Shown here piece by piece: positions 1 through 11,950 of a DNA stretch of 64,000 nucleotides (within the stretch, counting starts at the first letter, position 1; each line of letters starts with the position of its first letter). This stretch comes from Isoetes taiwanensis (lineage: Eukaryota; Streptophyta; Lycopodiopsida; Isoetales; Isoetaceae). The translations under genes and the position numbers were made by a program. The notes beneath the pieces were generated by a model. The model was not told the origin of the DNA, did not search any database, and saw only the letters and a list, made by a program, of their open reading frames with translations. The stretch spans positions 6,138,001-6,202,000 of the forward strand of contig JAJEKV010000064.1 in the NCBI GenBank assembly GCA_021234155.1. Reading direction: 5' to 3'.

Positions 1-1250
1 TTCTTTAATCTCGTTTCTCTTTCGCTTGCTACTCCCCTTCTCTTCTTTTTGCATGTGTGTCTTGTCCCATCCAAACTTTATTGCATCAGTGGTCTCGACT
101 GCTCCATTTAGTTCTTTTTACTCCACATATCTCATAATGTCCCCTTCATTTTTCTTTTCTCTATATCTTTCAATGTTGTGCTATATTCCTTTTTTCTTAA
201 TCCCTTTTGTTTTTTCCTGTCCATTTCATTTGCTCCTATTTCCTTTTTGCTAAGCTTCTAGATCATTCTCGAGCTTTGTTTCTTGTTGTATGCGTAGATA
301 AGTGCTTGTTCCTTTCTCTTATGTTCTCAATTACTCTCATAAATGCCTTTGTGAGGACCTATACTCGCTCGTTTGCCATATTTTCTCAGTATCTCATGAT
401 TGCCTTGGAGGGCCGATTAGACATTTGCATTTGGCGACCTTAGCTACATCGTCCCAATTTGCTTTTTCTTCTATTCTTGATCCCTTTTCCATCCATTTCA
501 TGATAATCTCTTGTTCATCTCTTTTATCCATTCTGCATTTTATTCCTTTCCTTCTTTTCCACATTTGGCCTTTCCTCTTTATTCTTTCATAGTATCCCTT
601 GAAACATCTTAGTTCTTCTATTTGTCTTGCCTCCCTCCCTGCCGCGTTTTGAGTCGCTGCAGTTCTTTTTGCCCTGTTGGTGTCCAGTCATCATGCCTTT
701 TTACCCTGTTGACCCCAATTTTTTCATCTGCCTTGGCTTAGCATGTACTCTCTTACCGTATTTGCACTTTCCTCCCTTCGATCTATTTTGTCCTATTCTC
801 CTTGTGGTCCTTGTTTGCTCTAGCCTTTTTGAGGTAGATTCCTCTTCTATCGGCCAAGTTATTTTGTCATAGAACCCATCTTAGGAATGCTTCGTGACTC
901 TTATGATAGCAATAGAACCGAAATTTCCTTGGATGGGGACGTTCCTTCTCATCGGCGTTCCTCCAGTTATCGCTCCTTTCCGTTTTGTGGCTCCGTGGCC
1001 TTCAGTGTCTTTTTGTATAGTCTCATTTCTCAGCATGGCGCTGTAGCCTCTGAGATGGTATTTGTTATTCATTTTTCCTCGGCATGGCGATGTGGCCTCC
1101 GAAGCAGCACTAATTGGATGTTTTTCTCGTGATGATCATTCTATGGATGGTTCCCAATTGGTCGGCTATCATTTCTTCCTACGTGGCGTGTGGATCGATG
1201 GGTTTTGGGGGTTTGGGGGGGAGGTGGGAAGTCAGTATATTAGTATTGAC
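1..1250. other. Pyrimidine-rich gene-free stretch
   Basis: The plus strand is strongly T/C-rich, and its short open frames are low-complexity (F, S, L, P rich) with no recognisable domain. A short imperfect direct repeat of about 22 bp, built on 'gcatggcg', occurs near 1032 and 1080. It resembles the pyrimidine-rich DNA at 18300-22300 in composition, so both may be decayed retrotransposon leader or LTR sequence. That is inference. Confidence 0.4.
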
Positions 1251-3204
1251 TATTGAGCATTCAGGAGAACCTATTGAAAACAAGCAGACGAAAGAGTACC
1301 AGCATGGCACTACACTGAATTGCCACAGAACTACTAATACACAACTAATGCACAGCTTCTAACTAATATGCATCTACCATTTCTTATACCTTAATCGAGC
1401 AAGAAAGACATGAAAGAAATACATTATGCATGCTTACCTTTTCCAATAAGCCCCAATGCACGAGGTAGATTTACATCCCATGTGCATCCTGACATCACGT
1501 AGTTGTTCCTTATGCTAGAAAGATAGGAGATATATAATAGGCAGTAAGGATGTCTTTAAGATGCCAATACCATTCGGAAGGAACCAAAATACTGCTCGCA
1601 ATTTGTGCAGGACTGAAATTCAACATTTGGCTGCTATGCAACTGAAACCAAAGAAAGAGGAGGAGGCTGCAAGCTAAGGATCAAAGAGTGATCTAAGAAC
1701 TCCCTGGGGGTATAGGGAGAGTGGCAATTCGTTCGAAAGAGTGAGGTTTGGAATTTTGTGGGCCCTAATTGCTAAACCCATAATATACAGTTATTGAACT
1801 TAACCATTGAATTAAAAGGTTACATGGACAACTCTATACATACACGAGTATAGATGCCATCACTGTGGCTAGCCAATAGGAACTTGGGAGCATAGTAGAG
1901 GTTAAGATCATCAACCAACAGAACCTTCAGAAAAAGTAGAAGATCTCAGAATTGTTATGAACAAGCACCATCGAACTTAATATAATAAAAAGTTAAAAAA
2001 GTTGGATTATTATTGCACCATTTTCTCATTGCAGCCAAAACATTTACAGGTTCCTAACTTAAGCCCAGCAACACTGGGCACTATTACTAGTAAGAATACA
2101 ACATAATTGAACAATAGCATTGATTATTGTTTTAGACTTTAACTTGATATCTTTACACTAAAATAGAATAATTTAACAAGCATCCCCCACTCTCCCGCCC
2201 TGATTCTTTAAGTAGCATCTTTTTGACACACCTATCGTCATAAGTCTAACATATTTTCTACCTTTGTTGCCACCATTTTGCCCTTATATTTTGTCACAAA
2301 CCCATTTCCACTTGTCGGTATTGTCAATGCCAATACATCATAATGGAGAATGTATGATTACGGCATGCCATAAATGAGATTGGGATACTGCTATCCAAAG
2401 TTCCTACTTTGCTCATGTTGGTTCAATGCCGAGGAAGAGGAGGAGGACAACACTTTTAACATCCTTTAGAGACCAACTAGTCTATAAGATGCATACAGAA
2501 CATCAACATTGTTTCCTACCTCCATTCACTTTAGGTTAATGCACTCACCTGGTGGGGGAGGGGGAGCAATACACCTTTCACATTTTAAATTTTTATATGT
2601 GATATATGAATTGAGTGCCGTGTAATTTCTCATATGAATTTATTAACCAGTGAGATATAATATTGTCAAATGTGGTATTGTATTCTTAGATATGGCAAAC
2701 TAAAGGTAGGAACCCAAGAATTGGAACACGTTCAAGCAAAAGGATTAATTTCAAAATAATAACCTTCACTGACAAAGGTAGCTTGCTTCTATTTATGGTT
2801 TAACTTGGTTGATCTAGCTTTATAGATGCAATGTTATTGCAAGCATTTGTTTGACCAAAAGGACGATTTTAAAAATAATACCTTTCATTGGCACGATTTA
2901 TGATTTTACTTGGTAGCTTCTATCTTTGTAAAAGCATTCCCTTTGACATGGTGGCCGCCTAAGCAATGTATTATCTGGCCCCAACATTGATGGCTTAGCC
3001 AGCAAAAGTGTTTGTGGCCATCTTTGCCATGTCGAGACACGTCTTTGCAATAAATACAATAAAGGTATACATTTTGGTATAATATTCTATCTAATGATAT
3101 TATAGGTATACCTTTGTAGTACCAACCATGTAAATGGTTAATCCACGTGGGATATCTACAAATACCAGATCCAGGCAACAGTAGATCAGAGTGCTTAATT
3201 TATA
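1251..3204. other. Gene-free sequence upstream of the receptor kinase
   Basis: AT-rich intergenic DNA with no convincing coding region. A degenerate direct repeat (an 'aaaggattaatttc'-like block) is seen near 2749 and 2859. The last few hundred bases should hold the promoter and 5' UTR of the kinase gene at 3205. I cannot place a TATA box or transcription start with confidence. Confidence 0.4.
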
Positions 3205-4977
3205 ATGGGGGTTTTCAATTGTTGGATTTTCTTCTCCATTTTGTTGATATTAACTTCTTGCTGGTGTCAACAACTTGATTACCCATCTGCTAATCTCGGC
3301 TCCACATGGATCAACAACGACCTGTTGCATACGATGCATTACACAGATGGGAGCTCAGCCAGGCCTCTGCTCACAACCACAAACGACCATTTAAAATGTG
3401 CCTTTGGATTTTTCCACACCTCCAATGGGTATTTTTTATGTATTTTCATCCTTGAGGCTCATGCATCTCCCCAAGTGATCTGGACAGCTAACAAGAACAA
3501 ACCTGTTGGAGAAAATGCTACTCTGGAGCTGGCAAGCGACGGAGATCTCCTGCTCAACAACTCAAATGGCACTTTGGTTTGGTCTACAAACACCTCCCAA
3601 AAAGGGGTGATCCAGATTTCTATTCAAGAAGCTGGAATTGTGGTGCTCCTTGATGCACAAAAGAGGGCAATATGGCAGAGCTATGAGCACACAACGGGGT
3701 ATGAAGCAGAATATATGGCAGACGATTACATTGAAATGGAAAAAGATGGTCTTATTCAGATGGTCCCTTCTTCTTCCCCTGCTCATGCTCCTCTTTCCCC
3801 TTCTGGAAGCCCAAACCCCTTTGGAAATGCTCGTGGAAGCCCATTTGCTGGATATGCAATCATTGCTATAGTTTCTTCTATACTTGGATCACTGGCTACC
3901 ATTAGCCTCCTTTATTGGCTCCTACGTAGAAGAACACAAGCCTCCTTGGCTGATGAGGAAGATATATTTGACTTACTCCCTGGCTTGCCCACCCGTTTCA
4001 CATACAAAGCCATATGCTTGGCCACACATAAGTTTAGCACAAAGCTTGGCGAAGGGGGTTTTGGCTCCGTCTACCTTGGAACCTTACAAGATGGAACTCA
4101 AGTGGCAGTCAAGCAATTGGAAGGTTCCAAACAAGGCCAAAAGGAATTCAAAAATGAGGTATGCATTATAGGAAGTATTCATCATTTTAATTTGGTACAC
4201 TTATTTGGGTTCTGCTACGAAAAGCAACATCGCCTGCTTGTTTATGAATATGTGTCAAATCGATCATTAGATCACTGGCTTTTTGGTGACAATGCAAAAC
4301 ATGTCCTCAGTTGGGGAACCAGAATGAAAATCGCAACTGGGATTGCCCGTGGCCTATCATATCTTCATGAAGAATGTAGAGAAACCATTATCCATCTTGA
4401 CATCAAGCCACAAAATATCCTTTTGGATGAAAATTTTGATGCCAAGGTAGCAGACTTTGGTCTCTCAAAGCTTACTAATCGAGATCAAAGAGAGGTGATG
4501 ACACAAATGAGAGGCACACCAGGCTATATGGCTCCAGAATGGCTTCATTTTACAATCACATCAAAGACCGATGTATATAGCTATGGGGTGCTTCTACTAG
4601 AGATAATAAGTGGGCGTAAAAGCCTAGATTTGTCGTGTTGTGATCATGAGAAGGTTTATTTCCCGAAGTGGGCTAGCCAAAAGTTGAAGGATGGGTTGAT
4701 AGTGGACCTAGTAGATCCTCGATTAAATGGGATGTTCAACAAAGATGAAGTCCTTCGAGCAACTAGAGTGGCATTCTGGTGCATTCAAGATGATCCTGAG
4801 GTGAGATCAACTATGAACAATGTATTGAAAATGTTTGATGGAACAATGGAAACTAGTACTCCACCCTTGGATTTCCTGCATCCTTCTTTTCCGAATTTTA
4901 ACAAAGGAAGTGAACATGTTTCAAGTCTAGTGTTGGAATCCATCCCATTAGCTTCAGAACTTTCGGGTCCTAGGTAA
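3205..4977 (+). CDS. G-type lectin S-receptor-like Ser/Thr protein kinase (SD2-5-like), short ectodomain
   Basis: An intronless 590-residue receptor-like kinase predicted to act at the plasma membrane. Residues 1-22 form a hydrophobic signal peptide. Residues about 30-160 look like a bulb-type lectin domain (VIWTANKNKPV, then DLLLNNSNGTLVWSTN). A Pro/Ser-rich linker (about 187-214) leads to a transmembrane helix (about 216-240) followed by RRR. The kinase domain spans about 275-550. It has the Gly loop GEGGFGSVY (282-290), Lys303, Glu318, Asp399 and Asn404 of HLDIKPQN, DFG at 417-419 and APE at 443-445, so catalytic residues are intact. Leu replaces Arg in the HRD motif, making it a non-RD kinase, a class often linked to immune signalling. 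The S-locus glycoprotein and PAN regions usual in longer family members are missing, so ligand range cannot be inferred. The ATG directly precedes the signal peptide. Confidence 0.92.
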   Translation: MGVFNCWIFFSILLILTSCWCQQLDYPSANLGSTWINNDLLHTMHYTDGSSARPLLTTTNDHLKCAFGFFHTSNGYFLCIFILEAHASPQVIWTANKNKPVGENATLELASDGDLLLNNSNGTLVWSTNTSQKGVIQISIQEAGIVVLLDAQKRAIWQSYEHTTGYEAEYMADDYIEMEKDGLIQMVPSSSPAHAPLSPSGSPNPFGNARGSPFAGYAIIAIVSSILGSLATISLLYWLLRRRTQASLADEEDIFDLLPGLPTRFTYKAICLATHKFSTKLGEGGFGSVYLGTLQDGTQVAVKQLEGSKQGQKEFKNEVCIIGSIHHFNLVHLFGFCYEKQHRLLVYEYVSNRSLDHWLFGDNAKHVLSWGTRMKIATGIARGLSYLHEECRETIIHLDIKPQNILLDENFDAKVADFGLSKLTNRDQREVMTQMRGTPGYMAPEWLHFTITSKTDVYSYGVLLLEIISGRKSLDLSCCDHEKVYFPKWASQKLKDGLIVDLVDPRLNGMFNKDEVLRATRVAFWCIQDDPEVRSTMNNVLKMFDGTMETSTPPLDFLHPSFPNFNKGSEHVSSLVLESIPLASELSGPR

Positions 4978-6558
4978 CACATTGGAATATGTAAGCCATC
5001 TTATTGTAATACTTTTACGTTCATATTCTATTTTATTGCATCCTTATATACTATCATTTTCCCTTTTTTTTTTTTCTATCTTTTACTCTTAGTTATTCCA
5101 TTGTGAGCACATCTCATAGACCAATTAACAATCTTAACAAGGTGCAAAGATATTAAGGATTGCCCCAATGCCATGACATGGTTTGCACAAAAAGCGATAC
5201 AAGTTATGTATGCATTTAGGGCCATCCATTGTTAACGAGGTAAAGGAGCAATTGCACTAATATCATGTAGTGCAATTGTAAACTCTTGTTTCAAAATCTA
5301 AAATCAATGTCTATTTAGGGGGTTCCTCGTGAAAGATCATTCAAAGATGCAGATTTCCATCCAAAACTTGAGTATTTACAAAGGCAATATTAAATTTATG
5401 TTAATAATAACCCATCATAGATTTTGATGTGAAACTATACGAACGAAGAGTACTTAATATTCTAGTCATAAAATACGCAAATTTAAGAAAAATACAATTC
5501 TTAACAAAGGTGATGTGCATGGAGGGTTGCACTCCATGGCTGGAGGGTAAAGTGGCTTAAATCATACTGCAAAGTCATATTTTGACAATCAACCAAAATT
5601 GCTACTTTAAAACAATAGAATACTTGATACCATGGCTTTATGAGGATTGACCATACGCAAATTTAAGAAAAGTACAATTCTTAACAAGGTGCTGCGCACG
5701 CAGGGTTGCACTCCATGGCTGGAGGGTAAAATGGCTTAAATCATACTGCAAAGTCATATTTTGACAATCAACCAAAATTGCTACTTCAAAACAATAGAAT
5801 ACTTGATACCATGACTTTACGAGGATTGACCTAAAGAAATCTTTGGTGGTCGGCATGGAACAAGAATGGCAGAAGCATAAGGACAAGCCTAATAGAGGAG
5901 AGAATGGAAATATATGTTTTGTCAGCATAGAAATGAGAGAACTTCTTGAAGACCAATGATCAGTTTTTTGTCACAGAGAGCTTCAAATATATGAGGAGCA
6001 GGGTTTGTAGAGGAATGAAACGTTGATCCATTGCGTGACTACAAACCTCGCAAGAAAAAGTAAAACCCAATGATCCCGAATTTGAAATGCAAGGTCTATG
6101 CAATGCACATACCAAGAATCCCCATCTTCATAGCAAAATGAATAGATCTCCCTCCCTCCCTCCCTCCCTTCCCCTCCCCCCCCCCCGAATGATAGCCATA
6201 TATGAGTATTGATGCAGGGAGTCCGGTGGAATTTCTATGTTTTAAGTTTGGACCAGTGAATGTACGTTGCGTTATGTGGTCTTGATGAAGGAGTTATGTA
6301 GGTGATGATTATGGGTGTTTTGTTTATGCGTGCTTTGTTTTGATGGTTTTGTTTCAGGTAGTTAATGCCTGATTTGAATTGCAGAATTTGAAGTTTGCAG
6401 ACGATGAATGCATGAAAGTGAGGTGTAGTTACATTTATTGTGTCATGTGAATGAAGAACCACGTGAAATAGATAGTGGAATTGTCGGGTCCTTAGAAACA
6501 TATCAAATAATATATGAAGAATCCAAATAGAAAGATAGTTAAGTAAAGATATATTAAC
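4978..6558. other. Intergenic DNA between kinase and CLPX fragment
   Basis: Apart from the tandem duplication at 5473-5831 and a short C/T-rich simple repeat at 6150-6187 (repeated 'ccct' then poly-C), I see no gene. Bases just downstream of the kinase stop would hold its 3' UTR; a T-run lies at 5064-5076. Confidence 0.5.
5473..5831. repeat. Tandem duplication of a 180-bp unit
   Basis: Copy 1 (5473-5652) and copy 2 (5653-5831) are directly adjacent and nearly identical, each running from 'atacgcaaatttaag' to 'gaggattgacc'. The few differences are point changes and one- or two-base indels. The unit has no recognisable coding content. Confidence 0.9.
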
Positions 6559-6949
6559 CTTTTTGGCCCGTTCTTGACCTATGACAAACTTATCAAGAGC
6601 ATCACATATCTGCCTTGGAGTTGGCAGATCTTTTCCAAGGTTTGCACCTCCCCAATTATTTCTAGTTTCAAAAGCACCACCTCCTCCTGATCCTCCAGTG
6701 GTAGGTTGTGCCCTAACTAGATTGGTATTTGGAAGAAATGGAGAATTAGGTGGCTGTTGCATTGTAATTACAGGAGGCAATGTAATACCAGCTCCCTACT
6801 GCCAGTGTTGTGGATTGTCACCATATCTTCTTGAATCTACTAGAGTTGGGAGCAGACGAAGGAGCTTCACTTGGAGCTACAACTGTGTGAACGATGTCAT
6901 GACTTCCCACCTCATCTATCGGACCCATAAGCACAAGGCCTAGCATATT
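6559..6949 (-). pseudogene. CLPX-like AAA+ chaperone exon fragment, disrupted
   Basis: Reading leftward, this segment encodes a stretch ending in [19 protein letters not shown] and RAKK. That is the N-terminal edge of the AAA+ module of organellar CLPX, the unfoldase that feeds substrates to the ClpP protease. The match stops at a GT donor (6558-6557, AAG then GTTAAT), as a true exon would. Upstream, in-frame sequence resembling a CLPX linker (GPIDEVGSHDIVHTVVAPSE) is broken by a frameshift near 6840, then a TAG codon after PQHWQ (about 6799). No following exon (Walker A/B) is visible to the left. Best read as a decayed duplicate or captured exon rather than a working gene. The splice edge implies it came from genomic DNA and not from processed mRNA. 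Confidence 0.75.
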
Positions 6950-7076
6950 ATTTCACTACAGTTGCATCAGATTGGAGCTTCGGTCTGCCTTGCCACTTAC
7001 CCGGTTGAAACATCCATGATCTAGAATGCAGGTGTCTGCCAGTTTACAGAGAACAATAGGTTTGGAGCAGTCACCA

Positions 7077-7330
7077 CACTAGAAGAAAACCCCTATGATT
7101 GTAATGCTTATTGATACATTTCTTAAACGAAAATAATAATATATTATAATTTAAAAAGAGCGGTACAAAGCCGATTTGAAACGGTCACAATTTATAGGGT
7201 CAATTGAAACGTGTAACATAGTTGTAACATATAACAATATTGAAGCACATAACAGAGCTGTAACACATTTCAACTTTTTTTAAATAAATACGCGTTTTAA
7301 ATCGGAAATGCGCTGTTAATTATGGATTTG
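7077..7330 (+). mobile_element. Possible lone CACTA-type terminus
   Basis: The sequence begins CACTAGAAGAAAACCCC, similar to plant CACTA transposon ends. It is followed by several 'tgtaaca'-like short repeats that could be subterminal repeats. No matching opposite end was found nearby, so this is a weak call. Confidence 0.25.
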
Positions 7331-8339
7331 CTTCTTTTGGAGATACGAGAAGGGAAGCGGGATGGAAGGCGCGAGCGTGAACGCTTGATCTTGAATAAAG
7401 CTAACTAGGTTCTATCGTGATTAGGATCTCGAATCGAGGTAAGCAGATAAGGTATTCCTCTTACGTCTTTAGATCTTGGATTTTTGGGTCCCATCACTTT
7501 CTTGGAAAGGCATCTTTCATCTCTGCCACTTCCCTTCTCTCTCCTCTTGCCATTTGCCAATCTTTCTCTTACTCTCTAATTTCCAATCATCTATATTCTC
7601 CTTTCTACCAAATTCGTAACTGCACATGTGCCTGCTTGAGAACCATAGGTGGAAAAAATACGGATGTATGAATTGGCATGTTCCAACGGCACCACGTATG
7701 GCACACTTTATAATCTCATCTTGGGACATGTTGGTCACAAAGTCGGCCTCTTTCATGTACATGGACTTTGAGGTCATTCATTTTAAAGCATCTTTAGCCG
7801 GAAGTAGATCTTAAAATGGAAGTAGATTGCGTTGATCCAGGCAATGGAACTTGTCATATCAAAGTGTGCAAGAAATTCTCGAGGATTTCTCTCAGAAATT
7901 CAGTCTTCTTATCATAACTCATGACGCTTGGGCTCGTTAGAATGTCATGGCATCCTCCTTCCATTGATCTAAGATTCGGGCATTGATTTGGTCGATTTGG
8001 TGCAGAGAAAGGGCCTGGCAATTTTGGCCTCCTTTAGGTGGTAGGGTTTGTCCTCCTTTTAGCTTTTTTGATGAAATGAAAAGATCCACTCTTATTCCCT
8101 CAAAGCATTCCTCAGGTATGTCAAACATGACAAAATTGAATGCTGAGAAGACTTACACTGCATCTTCACCACGGTTGGGTGTTATGACCGATCATAGGCT
8201 AGCCCGTGAAGGCCCAAGCATAGCTAGTATTAGTTTAACTACATCGGGCTCTAATGAACATGGAAGGGTTTCCACTGTGCTCTTAACCCTTAGCATTGTT
8301 GTAGCCTTCTTCTGCTCAGCTTGTTGCCCCTGTTCCGTC
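7331..8339. other. Gene-free DNA next to the decayed Ty3 element
   Basis: No recognisable gene. The right part (about 7940-8340) may be the 3' tail of the minus-strand Ty3 element beyond its integrase, but protein similarity is too weak to be sure. No LTR was identified here. Confidence 0.35.
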
Positions 8340-8399
8340 TGCCCCTGTTGTAGCCTCCAATGTTCTCTTCTGAGATCTCTTATGAGTTATTATAGGCAA

Positions 8400-8770
8400 A
8401 CTCAGCTAATGAAAGTCAATTGACCCAATCATCCCACTGATAACTGATAAGGCACCTCAAATATTGTTTTAGAGTCTCATTGATGTGCTCTACTTGCTTA
8501 TTATTTTCTGAATGATGACCAGAAGTCAAAGAGTAACCGACATGTAATAGCTTCAAAAGTCACTTTCAGAAACTCGCGACAAATTGAGGTCCACAATCAC
8601 AAGTGATAGTTTTTTGGAATCCATGAAATCTAGTTACTTCATAAAGAAGAATATCAATTGTTCCCTGGCTGGTGATGGTGACGTTGCAAGGAATAAAATT
8701 AGTCATCTTAGAAAAGCGATCAATAATAAATCATGACCTCGAAAGAGTGGCATCCAGAATAAAGTAAACA
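8400..8770 (-). pseudogene. Ty3 integrase core fragment
   Basis: Broken frames reading leftward from about 8770 give IDRFSKMTNFIP, then a block ending CDCGPQFVA (second catalytic Asp region), then NKQVEHINETLKQYL (the region of the catalytic Glu). This is the DDE integrase core. The segment is interrupted by stops. Confidence 0.65.
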
Positions 8771-9350
8771 TAAATAAACAATAAAAGTATATGGCTCATA
8801 TACCATACAACATTTTGTTATGCCAAATATTAACATGCATGCACAATATCAGACAATGGTCTGCAAATTTACTTAGGCATAACATACAGAAGTCCATCAT
8901 GGAACAGGAGTCCATATCAAATCTCAAACGGTCATAGTTTGATCGCATTTGTCAAGAAGATGATGGTGATCCAAGATGTGAAATACATCTTGAACCAATA
9001 GATGGAGGATAGAGATGCCCGAATAGACTTCAACAAGACTTTATCATAAGACCTCTCAAATAAAGTGATGGCCAAAAGCTAGAACTAATCAGGCCCTTGA
9101 ATAACATGTAATTACTGATCAAATGCGGGATCACCTAGCTTAAACTCGGGGTAGGAGCGTCGAGACACGGCATCGGATTTCCCTTGCAGAGATCCACGAT
9201 GGTCGTTATCACAAAATTAATACGGGATAATATTTGAGTATGCCACCGGGTCTGGCAATGTTTGAGCACTCGAGCAGACTGAAAATATTCCAGGTTTGGA
9301 TGATTCGTATAGACTATGGCCTTATGAGGATATCCTTCTAAGAAACATCT

Positions 9351-9578
9351 CTACTCATTGAAAGGATCAACTATCACCATTAGCTCCTTGTCATAAATCG
9401 CATAATTGATTTTGGCAGCATGAAACTTTTGTGAATAATAGGCAATTGGATATAGTTCATGGCCATCCCTCTCATGTGACAGGATGCTATCACGAGCAAA
9501 ATCAAAAACATCTGCTTCGACAACATATTGGGCGCGAAGGATCTGCATGGGCAAGAACCGGTGTTGTGGTAAAAGCAT
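9351..9578 (-). pseudogene. Ty3 RNase H fragment
   Basis: A 75-codon frame includes HELYPIAYYSQKFHAAKINY and DKELMVIV, the hallmark RNase H segment of Ty3 polyproteins. It follows the RT thumb fragment in a shifted frame, so the polyprotein is disrupted here. Confidence 0.8.
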
Positions 9579-10480
9579 GTTTTAGGGTAATAAAAGCAGT
9601 TTTCACTTCAACACTCCATTCAAATGGCATATCCTTCACCATGAAGCGTGTCAAAGAAAGGACAACCTCCAAATAATCCCAAATAAAACACCGATAGAAG
9701 TTGGAAAATCCAAGAAAACATTGAATATCTTGGATAGAAGAAGGTGTTTTCCACTTCAAAATAGTGCTGACCTTTTCTAGTCTGTAGAGACTCCATCAAA
9801 GTGATCAAGGGGGATTAACATAGTTTTAGCCGTACAAACTATGTGGATGACCTAAAAGGTTTTTTTTCTGGGGCTTGAACCATACATATACTCTTATCTA
9901 GAGGTTTTTTTTGTGACTTTTGGTACAATATGTGGCTGAAATGAAGTTTTTGAAATATTTTTAAGGCGTACACAAAGGGGTTTTTGGCGACCCCATGCAT
10001 GCACATGAAGTGCCCCCTAGATGATAGGTGCACCTCCCAGGAGAGTGATATAATAACCAAGAAACTCCAAAGTATCCTGATCGAACTGACAATTCCTTAG
10101 TTGGCATATAATCCATGCACACGAAGCTTCTGGAGGACCTGTCATATTTGCGGCTCATGTTCTTCAAGAGTCTTATAGTAAATAAGAATATCGTCCAAAT
10201 AGATGATAATGAAAATATCCAAGAACTCTCGGAAGACATCATCGACCTTATGCTGAAATATTGCTAGGGTATTGGTAAGCCCAAACTGCATAACTATGTA
10301 TTCAAAATGATCATACAGAGTACAAAATACTATCTTTCACTGATCACCCTCCCAGATCCGTATAAGATTGCAGGTACCACGACGACCAATCTTCATAAAA
10401 TAGCGTGCATTTTAGAGCCATCCAAACAACTTTGGAATTAGAGGAAGCAGATACTAATTGGCACAATGATGTTATTGAGG
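9502..10480 (-). pseudogene. Ty3 reverse transcriptase fragments
   Basis: The catalytic YLDD box is encoded at 10190-10201, within DIFIIIYLDDILI. A stretch equivalent to FDQDTLEFLGYYI follows near 10060. The thumb/connection part WKTPSSIQDIQCFLGFSNFY is at 9700-9755. The reading frame is broken by stops and by about 250 bp of non-RT sequence at 9800-10050. Confidence 0.8.
9800..10050. other. Insertion inside the decayed Ty3 RT
   Basis: The RT should run without a gap from LEFLGYYI (about 10060) to the block before WKTPSSI (about 9780). Instead there are roughly 250 bp with repeated 'ggtttttt' motifs and no RT similarity. This looks like a small inserted element; no clear terminal repeats or target duplication were found. 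Confidence 0.45.
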
Positions 10481-11180
10481 TTGTAATATCAATGAGTAGA
10501 CGCAGGAAATCATCCTTCTTTTTTATGAAGAAGATAGGCGCAGGGAACTAAGAATGTTGAATGAAGCTAGTAGCTAGATTCTCTTCAATATAATCCCAAA
10601 AGCCCTTCAACTTACCGGGGATAGGTCATACAACCATATGGCGGCATTATTTAGGGCTGCAGGATCAATACAACAATCATATGGACGATGCTCTGGGAGT
10701 TTGTTGGCCTTGACTTTTGTCACAAAACATTAAAAAAAGTCGCCATATTTTATTTGGGTGCATTGGAGCAGACTTCACTGGTGCAAAGCTAGTCGATGAA
10801 TGAACCTGGATTGCTAATACTGAACTTTGATCTTGCCTTCTCCATTTTATAAACTCACAAAGAGAAATCTTCGAAATATGGGTGTGAAGAAGCCTCCACA
10901 GAAATAGGAACTTGGATAGGAGCAAGAAAAAACTGAGCTGGGACATCATCTGCAACATTGAATCTTAGACATGAACTGAAACAAAGACAAAAGCCAAATT
11001 TGAATATGGAACATGAGATAAAATATGAGTAGGAGCAGAATCAGGGGCCCATGATACTGCATAGACTGGAATAGATGTTCGTGCAGGGGCATGAACTACA
11101 GATGAATTGGGGCTAGAGCTAGAACCAACAAACCGAAATGACTTAGAATGCCAATCAACCTGCGGGCTATGTAGCTTGAG

Positions 11181-11429
11181 TCAGAGGAGGCCCAAAACTA
11201 ATGGCGCATGTAGGCCAATGATGAGATTGAAGAAAATGCTATACGAAAGCTCCCACAAAGAAACCCGAAGAGGTGCAACACATTCCGTGATTGCCCTCAA
11301 AGAGATCTCACGTCCATCAATCACATCAACAGATTTGGGATGCAAGAGCCTGATTCTCAGGATGACATGCTTAAAAGTAAATGCATTGTCCCTAAAACAA
11401 GCAATTGCACCACTACCGAGTTGTGTCAA
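11181..11429 (-). pseudogene. Ty3 aspartic protease C-terminal fragment
   Basis: An 82-codon frame contains VIDGREISLRAITECVAPLR followed by a stretch ending in LIIGLHAPLVLGL. This is the typical region after the catalytic DSGAT loop in Ty3 polyproteins. The catalytic Asp is not visible in an open frame. It overlaps the gag frame slightly. Confidence 0.6.
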
Positions 11430-11950
11430 AACCTCTGACTCTAATGATATTCGTCTTGAAATCCTCTATGTTCAGCACCATATCCTCGACATCCTCACGA
11501 AGTTCTCTCTGAAAACAATCATGGAAAGCAACATCATCCCATGCAGTATCAATTGCAATTTGACGAAATTTAGATGCATAAACTGAAGATGGCGAGAGCC
11601 TTGCCTGAGATTGCTGAGTTTCATTCTTGATGTCTATTGACGACCCTGTTATTCCCAAAACATACCTCTAGCTTAGCAATGAAAGTAGCAGTCTTGCAAT
11701 TTTGGAGCCCCTCTTTCCAGCAAAGCTGGTCCTTGAGGAGAGAACCAACCGATGCAACTTGTTCCTAAGCTATGCGTCTATGAGGATGGAAATGAGTCAC
11801 AAGCTGAATCTAATCTAAAAAACTATGAAGCTTGGATTGAGCATTGTCAAACTCTCTCGGGCAAGCTGATCTTAGGCTCTAGAGGCTGATTCATAAGAAG
11901 TTGCCCGATCTCTATGCTCTCTTTTATCCAGCTGCAATTGCTGACATACT
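11413..11950 (-). pseudogene. Ty3 gag fragment
   Basis: The clearest part is the frame ending at 11413. It contains SSVYASKFRQIAIDTAWDDV then a block like FHDCFQRELREDVEDMVL, the conserved helical core of retrotransposon gag proteins that assemble the particle. Sequence toward 11950 continues in broken frames. It precedes the protease fragment, as expected for Ty3 order. Confidence 0.7.

Noticed and set aside
2906-3178. 90-codon minus-strand frame with several Cys/His residues just upstream of the kinase
   Set aside because: No conserved zinc-binding spacing or known family; it lies in the likely promoter/UTR.
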